From: Acephala macrosclerotiorum
Lineage: Eukaryota > Ascomycota > Leotiomycetes > Helotiales > Mollisiaceae
DNA: 24,149 bases
Reading direction: 5' to 3'
Assembly: GCA_014904845.1 (NCBI GenBank)
Contig: MU119719.1
Span: 1-24,149, forward strand
Positions 1-9,298 of this stretch are shown here, piece by piece. A program made the translations under genes and the position numbers. The first letter of the stretch is position 1; each line of letters starts with the position of its first letter. Below the pieces are notes generated by a model. It did not search any database and had not been told where the DNA came from. It was given only the letters and a program-made list of their open reading frames with translations.

Positions 1-382
1 ATAGAAGATATATCCTCATAAAGGGGTAAAACAGGGGGTGCCAAGCCTAATTTCGCGCTAAAAGTCGCAAGCGAGTCAGCACTCCAGGGGATAGCCTGGC
101 CCATTCCCCATTCCCCTCACACGTAGGTTGGAAAGGTAAGAAAAGGCGGCATATTATCAAGTACTCATCGAGATGTCGGAATCGAGCATCAAACTACTGG
201 AGAGTTAGCCAACTCGAGACTCGGCGCGGTTCGATTAAAATCCGGGTCAAACCAGGACAACAAGAAAGTCAGAAGAACGAAAAGCGACGTTTCTCGATGG
301 AAACAAATCAAATCGCATTAAGATTGAAGGATGGCCTGAACATCCCGCATCACTCTCAAAGACTGCAAATCAATATTGTAGA
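1..382. other. Left flank, no confident gene
   Basis: I see no complete gene here. A reading frame without any ATG is open on the plus strand from 239 and runs into the first recognisable exon of the pseudogene at 383-2243, so part of this stretch may be its lost 5' end. A plus-strand ATG at 172 opens only about 11 codons before a stop. The stretch is of ordinary base composition and shows no repeat, tRNA or promoter motif I can defend. Confidence 0.5.
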
Positions 383-2243
383 AGCATCGCTGTCGAATTC
401 ATTTCACTGTCTGCGTCTCTGCCTTTCTTTGCTCGTGCAATAGCAGCCGTTCGGCTTGATGGCCAGGCTGTTGATGAAGCGGGCTGGACCAAGATATCTC
501 AGGCCACGAAAGTAGTAAGCACATATCGAACTCCTTTGGGTACAATTTTGTCCGAACCCCCGTTTCTAGCCAGTCACTTTGTTTCCCATCTTCTTCTCAG
601 CCATAGTTGGAAGAGCGACCAAGGTAACCGCGACTTGGCAGCCGCAACGTGGTGTAACAATGGGTGTTCTTGAGTAGTTGATGGGAAGTTCAACTCCGTC
701 TAGTACTCTCATGACCCAATTTCTTCCGAAAGCGTTCAACCGGCTTAGCTTTGGGCTCCTAGTACTCCGGATCCTTTCTCTAATTGGTGGCCAATCATCA
801 CTTCACATCATATCAACCGTATTCTACCCCGTCGCATCCAACACCACAATCTTTTATCTCGATAGCGAACAAACGTCCACGCTCAACCCTGTTGAAGCTA
901 TAGCTAGCCATGTTTTGACCGCTGTGGATATGGTGTACACGTCGTGTCTCGTGGCGCCGATGGCAGTTAAGAATTCGCTGGTGGTCCTTTGGGGGAACAT
1001 CAAGATACCTAGTTATGGCCACTTGGCAGACACCATCGTGGGTGAGGCCGGATGGAAGATAATCCCCAATAACGTAACCTATTCTTCGCTGTTGGGGATC
1101 CTTGTCACTGGAATACCTCCAATCGGAAACTCTACATTCACAGTCGAGTCTACGTACATGGATCTCGACTGCTACAACATTAGTAAGATCTATTTTTAAT
1201 CAATATCTTTGATGGAAGGAAATGGTGTTTCTGATAGCAAATTGCGAGGCGGCGTTAACAATGGAACATCCTTCTATCTTGCTATGAAAGGCTTCGAGAA
1301 TGTCGGTGGGTCCGCTTTTTACGCTGGCAATCTGCTGTCAAACATTGACGTTGCAGATATTGCAGATTCCTCAGACACCTTGCTATTCCAGTCAGCAACA
1401 TGGGGCGGTGAGAACGATATCCCAGTCGATCCGCCCAGCAACATGGCGGCCGCTTACTGCCTTCTTACCTAGCAATACGTCGAGGCCGAGGTTTCTTACT
1501 CAACATCACCTTCGACCCGACTACAGGGTAACAGCCATGCAACAGAGCCTCCCCCCCACGCGTCTTGCAACATCACTACTTTGAGTTTCCCCAGAAGCTT
1601 CAAATGGTTCTCTAAATACATCACTCAGGCTGCATACGACACCGTCTCTTTGTCGAACTGGGAATCTAGAATAACGGAATTATATATCAGCGATCCTTCT
1701 TTTCCTCTCGGCCGAAAGCTAATGCCCAAAGCGAATCTCTCTAATTTGTTGAAAGGGCTGATGGATTTTCGACTCGGACACGTCCTCAACACCTTCATGC
1801 TGGCCAGCCTACAACCATACGATATGATGGAGCATTTCGGCAGCAATGGAAACCTGGATGGTTGGCTTGTTGCACGGAATATTTCTACAAATGGCACAAC
1901 AACTATCCTTGTTAAGCATTACGTCTGCAACTGGGGCTGGCTCACCGTTTTCATTCTCGCATCTACCGCCATATTCCTCGCCGCGATTTTCAGCGTTATC
2001 ATCAGCCATAAAACTACCTGTCCCGATATCTTAGGCTACTGCTCAACAATGATAAGGGATAACGAATAGATGACCTTACTGCCATAAGCCAGCACGTAGG
2101 ATGGAATTGAGAGCGAGGTTGTTGAAAGCGTTGAGGTTAGGTTGGGGGATGTGGGGAGCCGGGGGAATGGCGGACATGGACATTTGGCTGTTGCAGATTT
2201 TGGTGATGTGATAACGATTGTGAAGACGATGTTCTATGATTGA
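383..2243 (+). pseudogene. Decayed fungal multi-pass membrane protein gene
   Basis: The reading frame can be followed across the whole span but is broken. The first piece, 383-514, ends DEAGWTKISQATKV. A phase-0 intron at 515-569 (GTAAGC...TAG) joins it to FPIFFSAIVGRATKV. The frame then continues through LMGSST, a hydrophobic stretch near 730-800, LWGNIKIP, YSSLLGI, TLLFQS, YVEAEV, YRVTAMQQSLP, SCNITTLSFPRSFKWF, a clear membrane segment near 1940-2010 (WLTVFILASTAIFLAAIFSV), CPDILGY and a tail with RLGDV and GHGHLAVA. From memory, this motif order matches a large family of fungal hypothetical membrane proteins of unknown function, with a lumenal or external N-glycosylated middle (many N-x-S/T here). 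Damage: stops at 675-677, 1197-1199, 1470-1472, 2067-2069, 2085-2087 and 2097-2099, one frameshift between about 1497 and 1518, and a compensating one in the C-run at about 1551-1557. The start codon was not found. The TAA at 1197 could instead lie in a short intron beginning at 1183. Confidence 0.75.
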
Positions 2244-2742
2244 TGGGCTGCATGTGTGCTCCCATTGAGTATGTGAGGTGGGGAAGGACGCGGGGTAAAT
2301 TGTCTTGGCGACGAATTCAGGCGTTTCGCTCGCTGAGGTCGGAGACATTGTGTTCCTGCTTTACATAAACACGGCTTTGATTCTGGGCCATTAGGGAAGT
2401 GGTGTGTCGGTCAATGACATAAGTCTATTTGAGAGCTTCGATTCCGTGTGTAAACCGACGGACAGGAGAAGGCCAGAGTTGATGTTTTTGAACTACAAAT
2501 ACGACCCCTTCATAGTTTTATGGACTACTCAAGTAGATGGTGTTTGAAGGTGGGTGTTGATATTAGGAGGGGTAGACTTGAAGTCAAATTAAGCGGCCCT
2601 CTTCGATCATGAAGGAAAGAAAACCATGGAAAATGAACAGGCAGCGGGGTATTCAAGTTCGCATGCTTTTTTCTGGGTATCTAAGAACCAAATAACGCCA
2701 AGTATGTACATAGAAGTGATTCAAACTGCCGAGACCCATAGT
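2244..2742. other. Intergenic region
   Basis: This lies between the pseudogene end and the stop codon of the minus-strand cyclin gene, so it should hold that gene's 3' UTR. No frame with protein-like composition is visible. A minus-strand open frame at 2076-2348 is the antisense of the pseudogene tail and I do not count it. Confidence 0.5.
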
Positions 2743-3980
2743 TCAGGCTTCAGACTCCTGTGATGGCTCTTCCGTCCTAGCTCTCTTGATCTCGGGTTCT
2801 GGTTCCTCTCCCTCCTCAACTTCCACTTCCTCCAGTTTCCTCTTCGGACTGGGCTTTGTATCTGGACTCCTCTCCTCTTGTTTTGGCTTCCGTTCTTCAG
2901 GACTTGGCTTTCCCTCCAGTTTCCCTTCGGGACTCGGCTTGGCCTCTGGACTGTGTTTCTCTTCAGGACTCCGCTTCTCAGGCGGGCTGTGCTTCGCATC
3001 TCCATTCTGACTTGCCACGTCCGTGCTCGAACCATCGGATTCTCTCCTCCTTGTGCCCTCCAAATCATCGCTCGAGGCACCAGCTTCGGCATATGGAGCC
3101 TCCTTCCTACTCAGAGGATTCTCCATCCAGAACTGTGTCAACACAGCCACTGCTTTTGTAATCTTTTCTGGGTCACCACCAAGTCCTTCCCACCACGCTC
3201 TTCCCTCGTCATCATCTGGCAAGCCCTCGCCCTGAAATTTGAGCGCGAAGTAGACTGCTCCGATCGCGATGTCCTTCGCTGTCTGTGTCAAGCAGAGTGT
3301 AGTCATGCAGCTATCGTTCAGGAAAGCCCATGCAACATTCCGAACTGGTTTATTCTCCCCAAGGTTCAACCGATTTAGAAATCCGTAGAGGACCGTGTAT
3401 GGTGATTTTAGCACAAGGTCGAATGTGAGATCCTCTAGCATTGTCTCCTCATACAACAGCATGCTATCCCGCCACCTCCAGTATTCCTTAGATTGTTCGT
3501 CAATAATCAGAGAAGCGTTCTTCTGAGCGACTTTCGCGACTGCAATAACAATTTCCTTAGTTTTCCGACAATTTTCTTCTGTCTTGGTAGCGAGGAAGAG
3601 GGCAGTAGCTGCCATGGTCTGTGCCGGATTCAGCGTCAGTGATCCATCTCTGGCTTTGAACTGTGCATGGGTCTTGGAACGAGGCAGCTTATTGCTGTCA
3701 GTGTAGGGGCGGGGATGTGCCATGGTAGACTCACGTATTGATGTATGCCGCCCTTCTCCGGCACACAGCTTTTCCGCATGAGGAATCGATGGAAGAAGGT
3801 GCTTGCGACTGCGAGGGTCATTTGTGGGACTTTGAGTATTATGCCCACTTGTGTGATGAAGTTTACGCCTTTAGCTCGTCGCATGCGCTCTTCCTCCGGG
3901 GTGATGCCGTCGAGGATTGAGGGCGTGCTGAGCATCTCGTCGTCGGTGAAGATCCATTGACTCGACTCGTCGTACGCCAT
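2743..3980 (-). CDS. Cyclin, CTD-kinase Ctk2/Pch1 type
   Basis: Predicted regulatory subunit of a nuclear cyclin-dependent kinase that phosphorylates the RNA polymerase II C-terminal domain in elongation (Ctk2/Pch1, the cyclin K/T-like group). Two exons: 3735-3980 (82 codons) and 2743-3618. The intron, 3619-3734 (116 nt), has GTGAGT, a CTGAC branch point 16 nt before the acceptor, and CACAG; phase is 0. The spliced protein is 373 aa. The cyclin box is clear: WIFTDDEMLSTPSILDG at residues 9-25, MRRAKGVNFITQVGI, FFHRFLMRKS, then across the splice HQYTMAATALFLATKTEEN, YWRWRDS and LTFDLVLKSPYTVLYGF. Residues 265-373 form a charged, probably disordered tail with seven S-P sites and basic patches (PKRK, IKRAR) that suit nuclear import. 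I chose the ATG at 3980 because cyclin homology starts just after it; the frame stays open upstream to 4238 but reads as 5' UTR. Assignment to Ctk2 rather than Pch1 or cyclin L is uncertain. Confidence 0.88.
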
Positions 3981-5007
3981 TTTGTATGTGGGAGAGGGTA
4001 TCGGCTCGATTTGAGGTCTGCGAGGAGGGGATGTTCGAGTATGTATTCGCGGGGGTGAAGGTACGGCTGGTGGAATGTCCCTGACTATGGAGTTGGAAGA
4101 GGAATGTAGTCGTCGATGATCATTTGAAGTTGCATCTGAATGGAAATGATGCGGAGGGCGATATCGCTCAACGGTTGTCATGGAGGAATGAAGGCGAAAG
4201 GATAAGAATCTTCGATGGAGTTTTGCTCGAAAGAACAATCGCTTCTATCCCGCGTTATGACAATAGCAAGGTCGCGTTCTTGAAGCGATGACTAAGCATG
4301 AGGCTCTGGCAACACGACGAGACGTCGCATCGTTAATTCACTCGAAAGACAGCAACATCTCGAAGCATGCTCCCAATGGTAGCAAACAATAACACTCATT
4401 CGACTGATCGACGATAGCTCCCCCCCTCTACAAAAACCTCACGAGCCTCCGAAATCCCCTGCCAATAAATAGGGAAGCCCTCGCAACGCCGGGAATTTCC
4501 CAGCCTCGACATGACAGTCGAAAAGGCCGAGCAAGCCCAAGGCTATATATTCAGCTTGGATCAGACATCGAGGGGATTGAGGTGTATGCAAAGACTTGCT
4601 GAGAATATCCTAGCAAGCCAAGAAGATTTTGGAACTACACTGAACATTGAAGGCGACATCGTTGCTTTGTGTGCGTTCAGCAGATTGGAAATGGGAACTT
4701 CTCTGCAATCCTTGCTGCCGTTGGAAACGGCGCAACTCCATTCGGTATATAACGATTGATGTGTACATTGAAAGGAGCCTGTGATATATGCTGCGCTTCC
4801 TTGTCCATCTTCGTAGCTATTGCATAAGGCTGCCTGGAAAAAAAATCTGGAAGCAATATCGATACCCCAAAACAACATCTCGAACTCTCCTCAACTCTTC
4901 ATCAACCGAAATTCTCATTCGCCTCATATATCATAAAGATACCAAATATGCGATCAAGAAAGCATACCTCCCGACTTCGTACATGCCGCTTCATCCATAC
5001 AGGACGT
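3981..5007. other. Promoter of cyclin gene and 3' flank of next gene
   Basis: This gap should contain the 5' UTR and promoter of the cyclin gene (reading leftwards from 3980) and the 3' UTR of the coiled-coil gene that ends at 5008. A plus-strand open frame of 82 codons at 4511-4759, starting MTVEKAEQAQGYIF, has an acceptable composition and an AAATA-type sequence about 40 nt upstream (near 4465). It has no recognisable motif and lies wholly in intergenic space, so I leave it uncalled. Another plus frame at 4788-5057 overlaps the antisense of exon 3 of the next gene and is not supported. Confidence 0.45.
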
Positions 5008-6269
5008 CTAATCATCAAGCCTTCCATTTGAGAACTTGCCAGCCTGGACCCGTTTAGCTAATTTGCGGAGCTGGAGATCTCTGTCTTTCGTTGAAGTGGC
5101 AGTGTCCCTCTGGTGACGGTACTCCTTGATCAATGCTTCCACCCACCTCGCTCTGTTTCCATGGCCTCCTCTACTCCAGCTACACTTCAGCTTTTCAATC
5201 CATCTTGCTTCTTCAGCATTAACTTTCTGTGTCTTGTAGGATTCTCTCCACTTCTTGCCCTGGTATATGTCAGCACGCTGTATTTTGGAGGGAGACTAAG
5301 ATGGGAATACCACAGAATTGTAATTGAGAGGTGCCTGATGCTTCCCGATATCTTCTAAATTCTCGTCCTCGTCTTCGCTCTTGACCTGAGTCATGTCGAG
5401 CAGTGGTCTTCCTCTCTGGCTCATTCTTGGCTCTCTCTGAAAGTCCCGGAAATGTTAGGACATTCTCAGATCAAGATTCTTAGACAAGAACTTACCACCG
5501 CTGTCTGGTTTGCACTTGTAACTTTCAGCCCTGCCTTCACAGGCGAATTGGTCGGGTCTTCAGAGAATCCTCGTTGGAGCAGTTGTAGCCTATCAGAGTG
5601 CATTCCACCTGTGTTCGGCAGGCCTTCGCTCGTATTCACCTGAGGAGCTGTGATGTCGTGGAAAGGAAGGCGTGCTTGAACAGGCATTTGTAAAGGTCCA
5701 CCCAATGTCCCCAGACGTGCTGGGACATTGAATCCTGAAGCTGCGAGTGGCTGAAAGATATCAGGTGCTGGTCCCCCACCCCGAAGTTGCATCGTCGATA
5801 GCTCTGGCTGCCGCTCACGAGCATCATATCGTGCTCTCTTTGGTGGTCCCTCCTCAATGTACGTATCCTGAAGTACTGCCAATGACCACGGGCGTTTCTG
5901 GACATTGGTAGCGAGAACTTCGTGCACCACCACTACCGTCATGCCAGCGATCTTGCGTGCAACATCTTGAAGCTCCCCTTCTGCCTTCTCGTGTGCCTGG
6001 CCGATCTTTAGAAGCATATTGTCCAATCGCTGCTTCCAGACATTCATTCGCTCAGGCTCGCCCTCCACCTCACCATCTTCGAGCTCATCCTCTGGCAGCG
6101 ATGCTCGCAAGTCGTTGGCCGCGGTGCTGGCTTCTATGAGCATACGACTGAGGCTCAATTTGGTGGCATTGATTAATTCGTCCTGAATAGCTTGAATATT
6201 GGATTTCAGCGCTGCATTCTCTTCCTGTAATGCTTGCATTTGATGTCCCAGGGCTTGTTGGACATCCAT
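5008..6269 (-). CDS. Coiled-coil protein with basic C-terminal exon
   Basis: I do not recognise a named family. The model has three exons: 5496-6269 (258 codons), 5311-5436 (42 codons) and 5008-5259 (83 codons plus TAG), giving 383 aa. Intron 1 (5437-5495, 59 nt) has GTAAGT, a CTAAC branch point and TTTCAG. Intron 2 (5260-5310, 51 nt) has GTATTC, a CTGAC branch point and ACCAG. All junctions are phase 0. Residues 1-50 look like a coiled coil (MQALQEENAALKSNIQAI, rich in L, Q, E). An acidic stretch follows (EDELEDGEVEGEPE), then a helical segment around 75-120, a basic nuclear-signal-like patch PPKRARYDARERQ near 142-153, a G/P-rich middle, an acidic run in exon 2 and a basic Trp/Arg-rich end (KKWRESYKTQKV, GNRARWVEALIKEY). 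A nuclear protein is plausible, by inference only. The frame is open upstream to 6491, so a longer N-terminus is possible; I chose the ATG at 6269 because the coiled coil starts there. Confidence 0.75.
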
Positions 6270-6879
6270 GGTTGAGCGTTGCTTCAATCGCGATGTGTGA
6301 AAGATGAAAGTTGTGAGGGCATGGAAAGTGCTTTGTATTGGTGCGGGGCAGCCGCATGAGGAAGGAACAACGGTGGTCGTTCCTGCCATTTCGAGAAGCG
6401 AAGCAGCGTCAACACTATATCTAGATCTCAGGGTTATCATTTCCAAGTCAAGCACTCCAAGGAGGAGAATGTTCCAGGAGTCTCGGTACATTCACGATTC
6501 TCCAAACGAAGGGGGAAGAGGAATATTGCTCTGAGAAGGTCAAATTGATGAGGCTTGCGCGCATCTGAATCAACCCATGGACGGGGGACATTGGATCATA
6601 GAATTTGGTTGCTTCATTTCACTCGAAGGTATTTTTGATTCTCGCTATCTGAAATGAAAACTAAATGGCGCCCAGGCAAGCTCCATCATCTCTGAATCTG
6701 TATTGACTCTGATGATCTGATCCCTCCGAGCTAGCCATCCACTCCTTCCGAGAACAGAATGAACCACGCTTCTGGGGACATTGGTTTCGCTCTCTGTGTA
6801 CCCACTCCCCTATCCTTGAGAGTTTCTTCTGCATCCGACAATGATCGTACCCTACATACTCCAACACTAACAAACCAAC
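6270..6879. other. Intergenic: promoter of coiled-coil gene, 3' flank of CCCH gene
   Basis: Both neighbours read leftwards, so this gap carries the start region of the gene at 5008-6269 and the 3' UTR of the gene at 6880-8841. The first 220 bases are an in-frame upstream extension of the coiled-coil gene without a stop, but with little protein character. Frames on either strand at 6661-6940 are short and unconvincing. Confidence 0.5.
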
Positions 6880-8841
6880 CTAGTACTTTCCCTCTAGATG
6901 AGCATTTCTCAATCCAGCAACTATAACTCGAGCCTTCCACTCCTCATCCGAAACAAAGTGTTGATGAGCCTTCTTCTCCATATGACCTTTCTTCTTCGAG
7001 CTAAAGTGGTTAACCCGAGCGAATCTGCATCCGAATCCCTCAACCTCATCCTCGCAAGAGCGATACTCGTGAACGAATCTGCAATTCCTATCGTTGCAAC
7101 CCTTGCCATCCTCGTCGTTGTAAGCCTCACAGACGTGTTGCAAGCGGCAAGAAGGGATAGTGCATCGGTATGCCATCGAGGCACAGAGAGAGTTGGGACA
7201 AATACCGTAAAATCGAGGAGGAAGTGAGAGGACGAGGAGGAGAACGTCTTGGGGAGGTTGAGGACGTGGTGGAGGTGGCATGCTAGACGTACTGGCAATC
7301 GAAATCGTGCTCTTCGTTGGGCTGCCGGCACCGGGGATGAACGCGTTCTATCCGATATGTCAGTTCCAGCTCGTTTCTGTATATGACCAAGAACTTACAG
7401 CAGCTGGGTTGAAACCGCCAACTCTCTCAGGACTGCGTGCCAAAGAACCTCGGTCAGGCTCCTTAGCAAAGTTTCTCTCAAGACTGAGACCCGAAAGGTC
7501 TTTCTCAAGACCACCTTGGAAACCAGATCTCTCGGGACTAGACCAGGAACCCTTTTCGACACCACCTTTGAACGACCTAACTCGCTCGGGACTACCAGCC
7601 AAAGAGCTTCTCACCGGACTGCCCTTGAACTCTGTAATTGTCGAATTCGAGTGATCGGATCGAGGAAATATGGAATGAGGCGGACCAGGTGTGAAGCGTG
7701 TACCAGTCATTGCCGGAGTTGGAATGTTCTCATTTCTCTTAGGACCAGGCGGAGCACCCTCCTGCAATCGCTCAATGTACTTCCATAAGACGACCTGCTT
7801 CGCACTGCCTATTGCCAATAACTCTTCGTATCTCAGCGTTCTGGTATTCCAGTCGTGCACGCGATGGTCCGCCTCATCATGCGCAGTCTTCAGCTGGCTC
7901 TGTGCGTTTATTAATTGCTGCTGAGTGTTCGAAATCTGGTGATGAGTGTTTGTGAGTTGTTCTTGGACTCTCTTCAATTGCTCTTGAGTGCTGCTCAATT
8001 GGGTTTGTGCAATGATCAACTGTTGATTAACATCCATCCAGTTCTCCTTGACGTTCGTCAGTTCCTCCTTAAAGAGCTTGTTATCGGCGCGTAGTTGATC
8101 GTTTTGGGCGACTTTGCTGTTCAAGTTTTCAATCTTCAGGCAAATGGTCTTGAAGATGAACTGCGCGTCTTTGTTGACAGCTTCTTGAAGGGTCTTTGCA
8201 TCGATGACATACGGGAGACTTGGGTAGAAGGGAGATTGTTCGCGAGTTGGGGCATCCGTGAAGTCAACTTCGATAGTTGGAGAGAGCTTGGGGAATTCGG
8301 CCATGTCTACCATTTATCAGCAAATTCCACTTCAAAGAACAAAGCCACGGGAGCCTACCACGATGATAAGGGTGAGGGTAAGGCCTCTGGACCGCGTATT
8401 CATTCTCGGGACCTTCAGACCAGCTTGTGATCGTGTCGATCGACTTCGCACGGTGTGCTCTTGGTTGCGCAACAACGATTTCGGAGTAGGTGGGCTGTTG
8501 AGAATAGAGAGGTGGAATTGTAGGCGGCTGGGACCATCTATTGTGATGCTTTGAGGAAGCCATCACGTCCTTCTGTTCGACACGTTAACTTATGTTCAGG
8601 TGCACTGGCCGCCTATCGCGGTAATTATGTCGTCGCCCGAAGTAAACAAAGCGCCTTGCGGGAAGACACTTACCACGAGCTTTTCTTTTCTCTTGACTTC
8701 CTTTGCGTTGGTGAGTATAGAATCCATTGAATTGAGTAGCAAGAGCTGCAATTGATGGTTGTGTTGTTGAAGTTGCGAGGTTGTGTTCTTCTTGTTGCGT
8801 TGAGGTGGTGATAGCTTTTGTGTGCGTTTTGGCTTAGCCAT
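6880..8841 (-). CDS. Heptad-repeat protein with CCCH-like zinc fingers
   Basis: Four exons: 8674-8841, 8359-8572, 7399-8306 and 6880-7347, giving 585 aa. Introns: 8573-8673 (GTAAGT, TTAAC, ACAG), 8307-8358 (GTAGGC, CTGAT, TAG) and 7348-7398 (GTAAGT, CTGAC, TAG). Junction phases are 0, 1 and 0, and all keep frame. The N-terminus is basic (MAKPKRTQKL). Residues about 180-285 form a coiled coil with six near-exact heptads at 223-269 (QTQLSST, QEQLKRV, QEQLTNT, HHQISNT, QQQLINA, QSQLKTA). Residues 357-428 hold four SPER/SLER units about 18 residues apart, each a possible proline-directed phosphorylation site. The C-terminal exon carries Cys/His clusters: C485-x6-C492-x4-C497-x3-H501, C503-x10-C514-x4-C519-x3-H523 and a weaker C528-x8-C537-x6-H544. 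CCCH fingers usually bind RNA, so an RNA-related role is an inference. An ATG at 8859 would add six residues. Exon 1 is the least certain: translation could begin at the ATG at 8563 instead. Confidence 0.8.
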
Positions 8842-9298
8842 CTGCTCGCGAGGCTGCATATCCGTAGTCTCCGACGGTAAAGCTAATATCGTCTGATCTG
8901 AGTGACTGCTCGTCAATTTCACAAAGCTTACACAAAGGAGCATGCCTTCAGAAATCTGGAGGAGCATTCAAGTCACCTGACCATTGAGCAATTGGAATTA
9001 GCAAGGCGAATGCACGACGCAACACTTGTTGCTTTTGCCACAACTGAGAAAAAGCGTTTGGCATCGCTTTCAATTGAGTTATGCTGTGTAATTACGATGC
9101 GATCTTCTCGATGGTTTGTATTCCTGATCCTGAGTCATTTGATGTTGTTCGGATAAGCGAGCTGCAAAGAGCTGCATGTAGCTGCAAAGAGTCGTCTTGA
9201 CATCATTGTGCGCTTGAGCCGCGATTTCGAGAATACTTCACAAGCAAGTTACAGTATCAGCGTATACTATCTCCTGGAATACTCCAATTGCAAGCTCG
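8842..9298. other. Gene-poor flank, possible fragment
   Basis: This is the likely promoter side of the CCCH gene, whose start is at 8841 or 8859. A plus-strand frame at 8902-9156 without an ATG start contains a charged helical stretch (HLTIEQLELARRMHDATL), and the minus strand at about 8950-9110 also has a fairly protein-like frame. Neither has a proper start, a domain I know or a splice pattern, so both are left as possible gene debris. A 10-bp triplicate sits at 9160-9189. Confidence 0.35.
9160..9189. repeat. Three tandem 10-bp units, AGCTGCAAAG type
   Basis: AGCTGCAAAG at 9160, AGCTGCATGT at 9170 and AGCTGCAAAG at 9180 follow each other with no gap. The outer copies are identical and the middle one differs at three positions. 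It lies upstream of the CCCH gene start, in a region without a confident gene, and may be a small slippage repeat. Confidence 0.8.

Noticed and set aside
221..250. GGTTCGATTAAAATCC resembling a tRNA T-loop
   Set aside because: No matching acceptor stem, D-arm or anticodon arm could be drawn around it.
1183..1237. Possible 36- or 55-nt intron removing the TAA at 1197
   Set aside because: The 55-nt version shifts the frame away from the good downstream reading and the 36-nt version is very short; reading straight through with CAA mutated to TAA is simpler. Not fully excluded.
2786..3378. Plus-strand open frames opposite the cyclin tail
   Set aside because: They are antisense shadows of the low-complexity SP/E/K-rich tail; composition is S/L/G-only and there are no splice or start signals.
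4511..4759. 82-codon plus-strand frame MTVEKAEQAQ...
   Set aside because: No domain, no conserved start context beyond an AT-rich word, and it lies in the shared flank of two minus-strand genes; could be real but unsupported.
7280..7788. Plus-strand frames over the CCCH gene with repeated LSRLRPERS-like words
   Set aside because: Antisense of the SPER repeats in exon 3; the minus-strand model keeps frame over four exons.
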